Source: Nitrososphaerota archaeon (GTDB taxonomy: Archaea > Thermoproteota > Nitrososphaeria > Nitrososphaerales > JAGGXQ01). From it: a stretch of 6,054 nt of DNA. The stretch is taken from assembly GCA_021162925.1 (NCBI GenBank), contig JAGGXQ010000088.1, positions 1 to 6,054 of the forward strand, written 5' to 3'. A program made the position numbers and the translations under genes. Shown here piece by piece: positions 5,961 through 6,054 of the stretch. Below the pieces are notes generated by a model. The model worked only from the letters and a program-made list of their open reading frames with translations, had not been told where the DNA came from and did not search any database. The number at the start of each line of letters is the position of its first letter. Within the stretch, counting starts at the first letter, position 1.

Positions 5961-6049
5961 GCCGGGGTAGCTCAGCTGGTCAGAGCGCCAGCCGCAGGGC
6001 GAGACTCATGATCTGGAAGTCGCGGGTTCGAATCCCGTCCCCGGCACCA
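5961..6049 (+). tRNA. tRNA-Met (anticodon CAT), probably elongator, with 12-nt intron and encoded CCA
   Basis: Acceptor stem GCCGGGG (5961-5967) pairs perfectly with CCCCGGC (6039-6045); discriminator A6046 and CCA 6047-6049 are encoded. D-stem is GCTC (5970-5973) with GAGC (5983-5986) and loop AGCTGGTCA; T-arm is GCGGG (6022-6026), loop TTCGAAT, CCCGT (6034-6038); variable loop AAGTC (6017-6021). The anticodon arm is complete only if 5992-6003 is removed: this gives stem CCAGA/TCTGG with five pairs and loop CTCATGA, with T33, anticodon CAT at 6007-6009 and G37. The mature RNA is 74 nt plus CCA. It is not an initiator: it has G1-C72 rather than A1-U72 and lacks the three G-C pairs at the base of the anticodon stem. 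The acceptor GCCGGGG and A73 resemble archaeal elongator Met; tRNA-Ile2 read through modified C34 is the alternative. Confidence 0.93.
5992..6003 (+). other. 12-nt tRNA intron at noncanonical position 30/31
   Basis: Removing these bases restores a perfect five-pair anticodon stem. The splice sites fit the archaeal bulge-helix-bulge signal: central helix CGCC (5986-5989) with GGCG (5998-6001), four Watson-Crick pairs; bulges AG|C (5990-5992) and AG|A (6002-6004); outer helix GAG (5983-5985) with CTC (6005-6007). The inner helix is at most one pair (C5993-G5997) closing a three-base loop, so this is a relaxed motif. Because AG repeats at both ends, junctions at 28/29, 29/30 or 30/31 give the same mature tRNA, but only 30/31 yields the four-pair central helix. 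That cleavage falls after the second bulge base is known for the splicing endonuclease family. The length is near the lower limit of known archaeal tRNA introns (from memory). Confidence 0.85.
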
Positions 6050-6054
6050 TAAAA

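Noticed and set aside
5988..6016. Reading the anticodon arm with a canonical 37/38 intron or without an intron
   Set aside because: With stem CCAGC the next bases CG place G at position 33 instead of T and leave a C-T mismatch at the base of the loop. Only removal of 5992-6003 gives a regular arm.
5961..6049. Initiator tRNA-Met
   Set aside because: G1-C72 is present rather than A1-U72, and the anticodon stem is CCAGA/TCTGG without the three consecutive G-C pairs next to the loop.
1..6054. CRISPR array, insertion sequence, attachment site or defence-type gene cassette
   Set aside because: I saw no spaced direct repeats, terminal inverted repeats or transposase/integrase motifs. The window is almost fully occupied by housekeeping genes with uniform composition. 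The tRNA 3' end is close to the window edge, so an integration event beyond it cannot be judged.

Overview
This is an archaeal chromosome fragment carrying a tightly packed, single-strand isoprenoid-precursor operon. All protein genes lie on the + strand. The archaeal assignment rests on four observations: an isopentenyl phosphate kinase (alternative mevalonate pathway), a flavin-type (type 2) IPP isomerase, an archaeal/eukaryotic-style glutamyl-tRNA synthetase with an N-terminal helical extension, and a tRNA gene interrupted by a 12-nt intron that fits the archaeal bulge-helix-bulge (BHB) splicing signal. The DNA is GC-rich and arginine is mostly AGG/AGA, a pattern common in thermophilic archaea. 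The noncanonical intron position suggests a Thermoproteota/Korarchaeota (TACK) type lineage, but this is inference; no species can be named from the sequence.

Layout: 2-274, C-terminal end of a GHMP kinase, probably mevalonate kinase; 268-984, isopentenyl phosphate kinase (TTG start); 981-2024, type 2 IPP isomerase (GTG start); 2024-3043, short-chain polyprenyl (geranylgeranyl) diphosphate synthase; 3045-4745, glutamyl-tRNA synthetase; 4759-5925, cytoplasmic alkaline-phosphatase-superfamily phosphodiesterase of unknown substrate; 5926-5960, a short spacer with a candidate BRE/TATA promoter; 5961-6049, an intron-containing tRNA-Met(CAT) with encoded CCA. The first five genes overlap or are separated by at most one base and the sixth follows after 13 bases, so they are very probably co-transcribed and largely translationally coupled. 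No gene-free stretch exceeds 35 bases, apart from the 5 bases after the tRNA at the window edge.

How they work together: mevalonate kinase phosphorylates mevalonate. After steps encoded elsewhere give isopentenyl phosphate, IPK makes IPP, the isomerase interconverts IPP and DMAPP, and the prenyl synthase condenses them towards GGPP for ether-lipid chains. gltX beside these genes is a recurrent archaeal neighbourhood (from memory, the Methanothermobacter MTH46-MTH51 order is similar but includes an RNase J-like gene that is absent here). The phosphodiesterase is the one gene without an obvious role.

The most noteworthy observations are the minimal tRNA intron at position 30/31, whose BHB fold must compete with the D-stem, and unusual active-site-region residues in the isomerase (Asp where the N-terminal His is expected; MVGG instead of MTGG). 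I saw no mobile element, CRISPR array or defence-type system.
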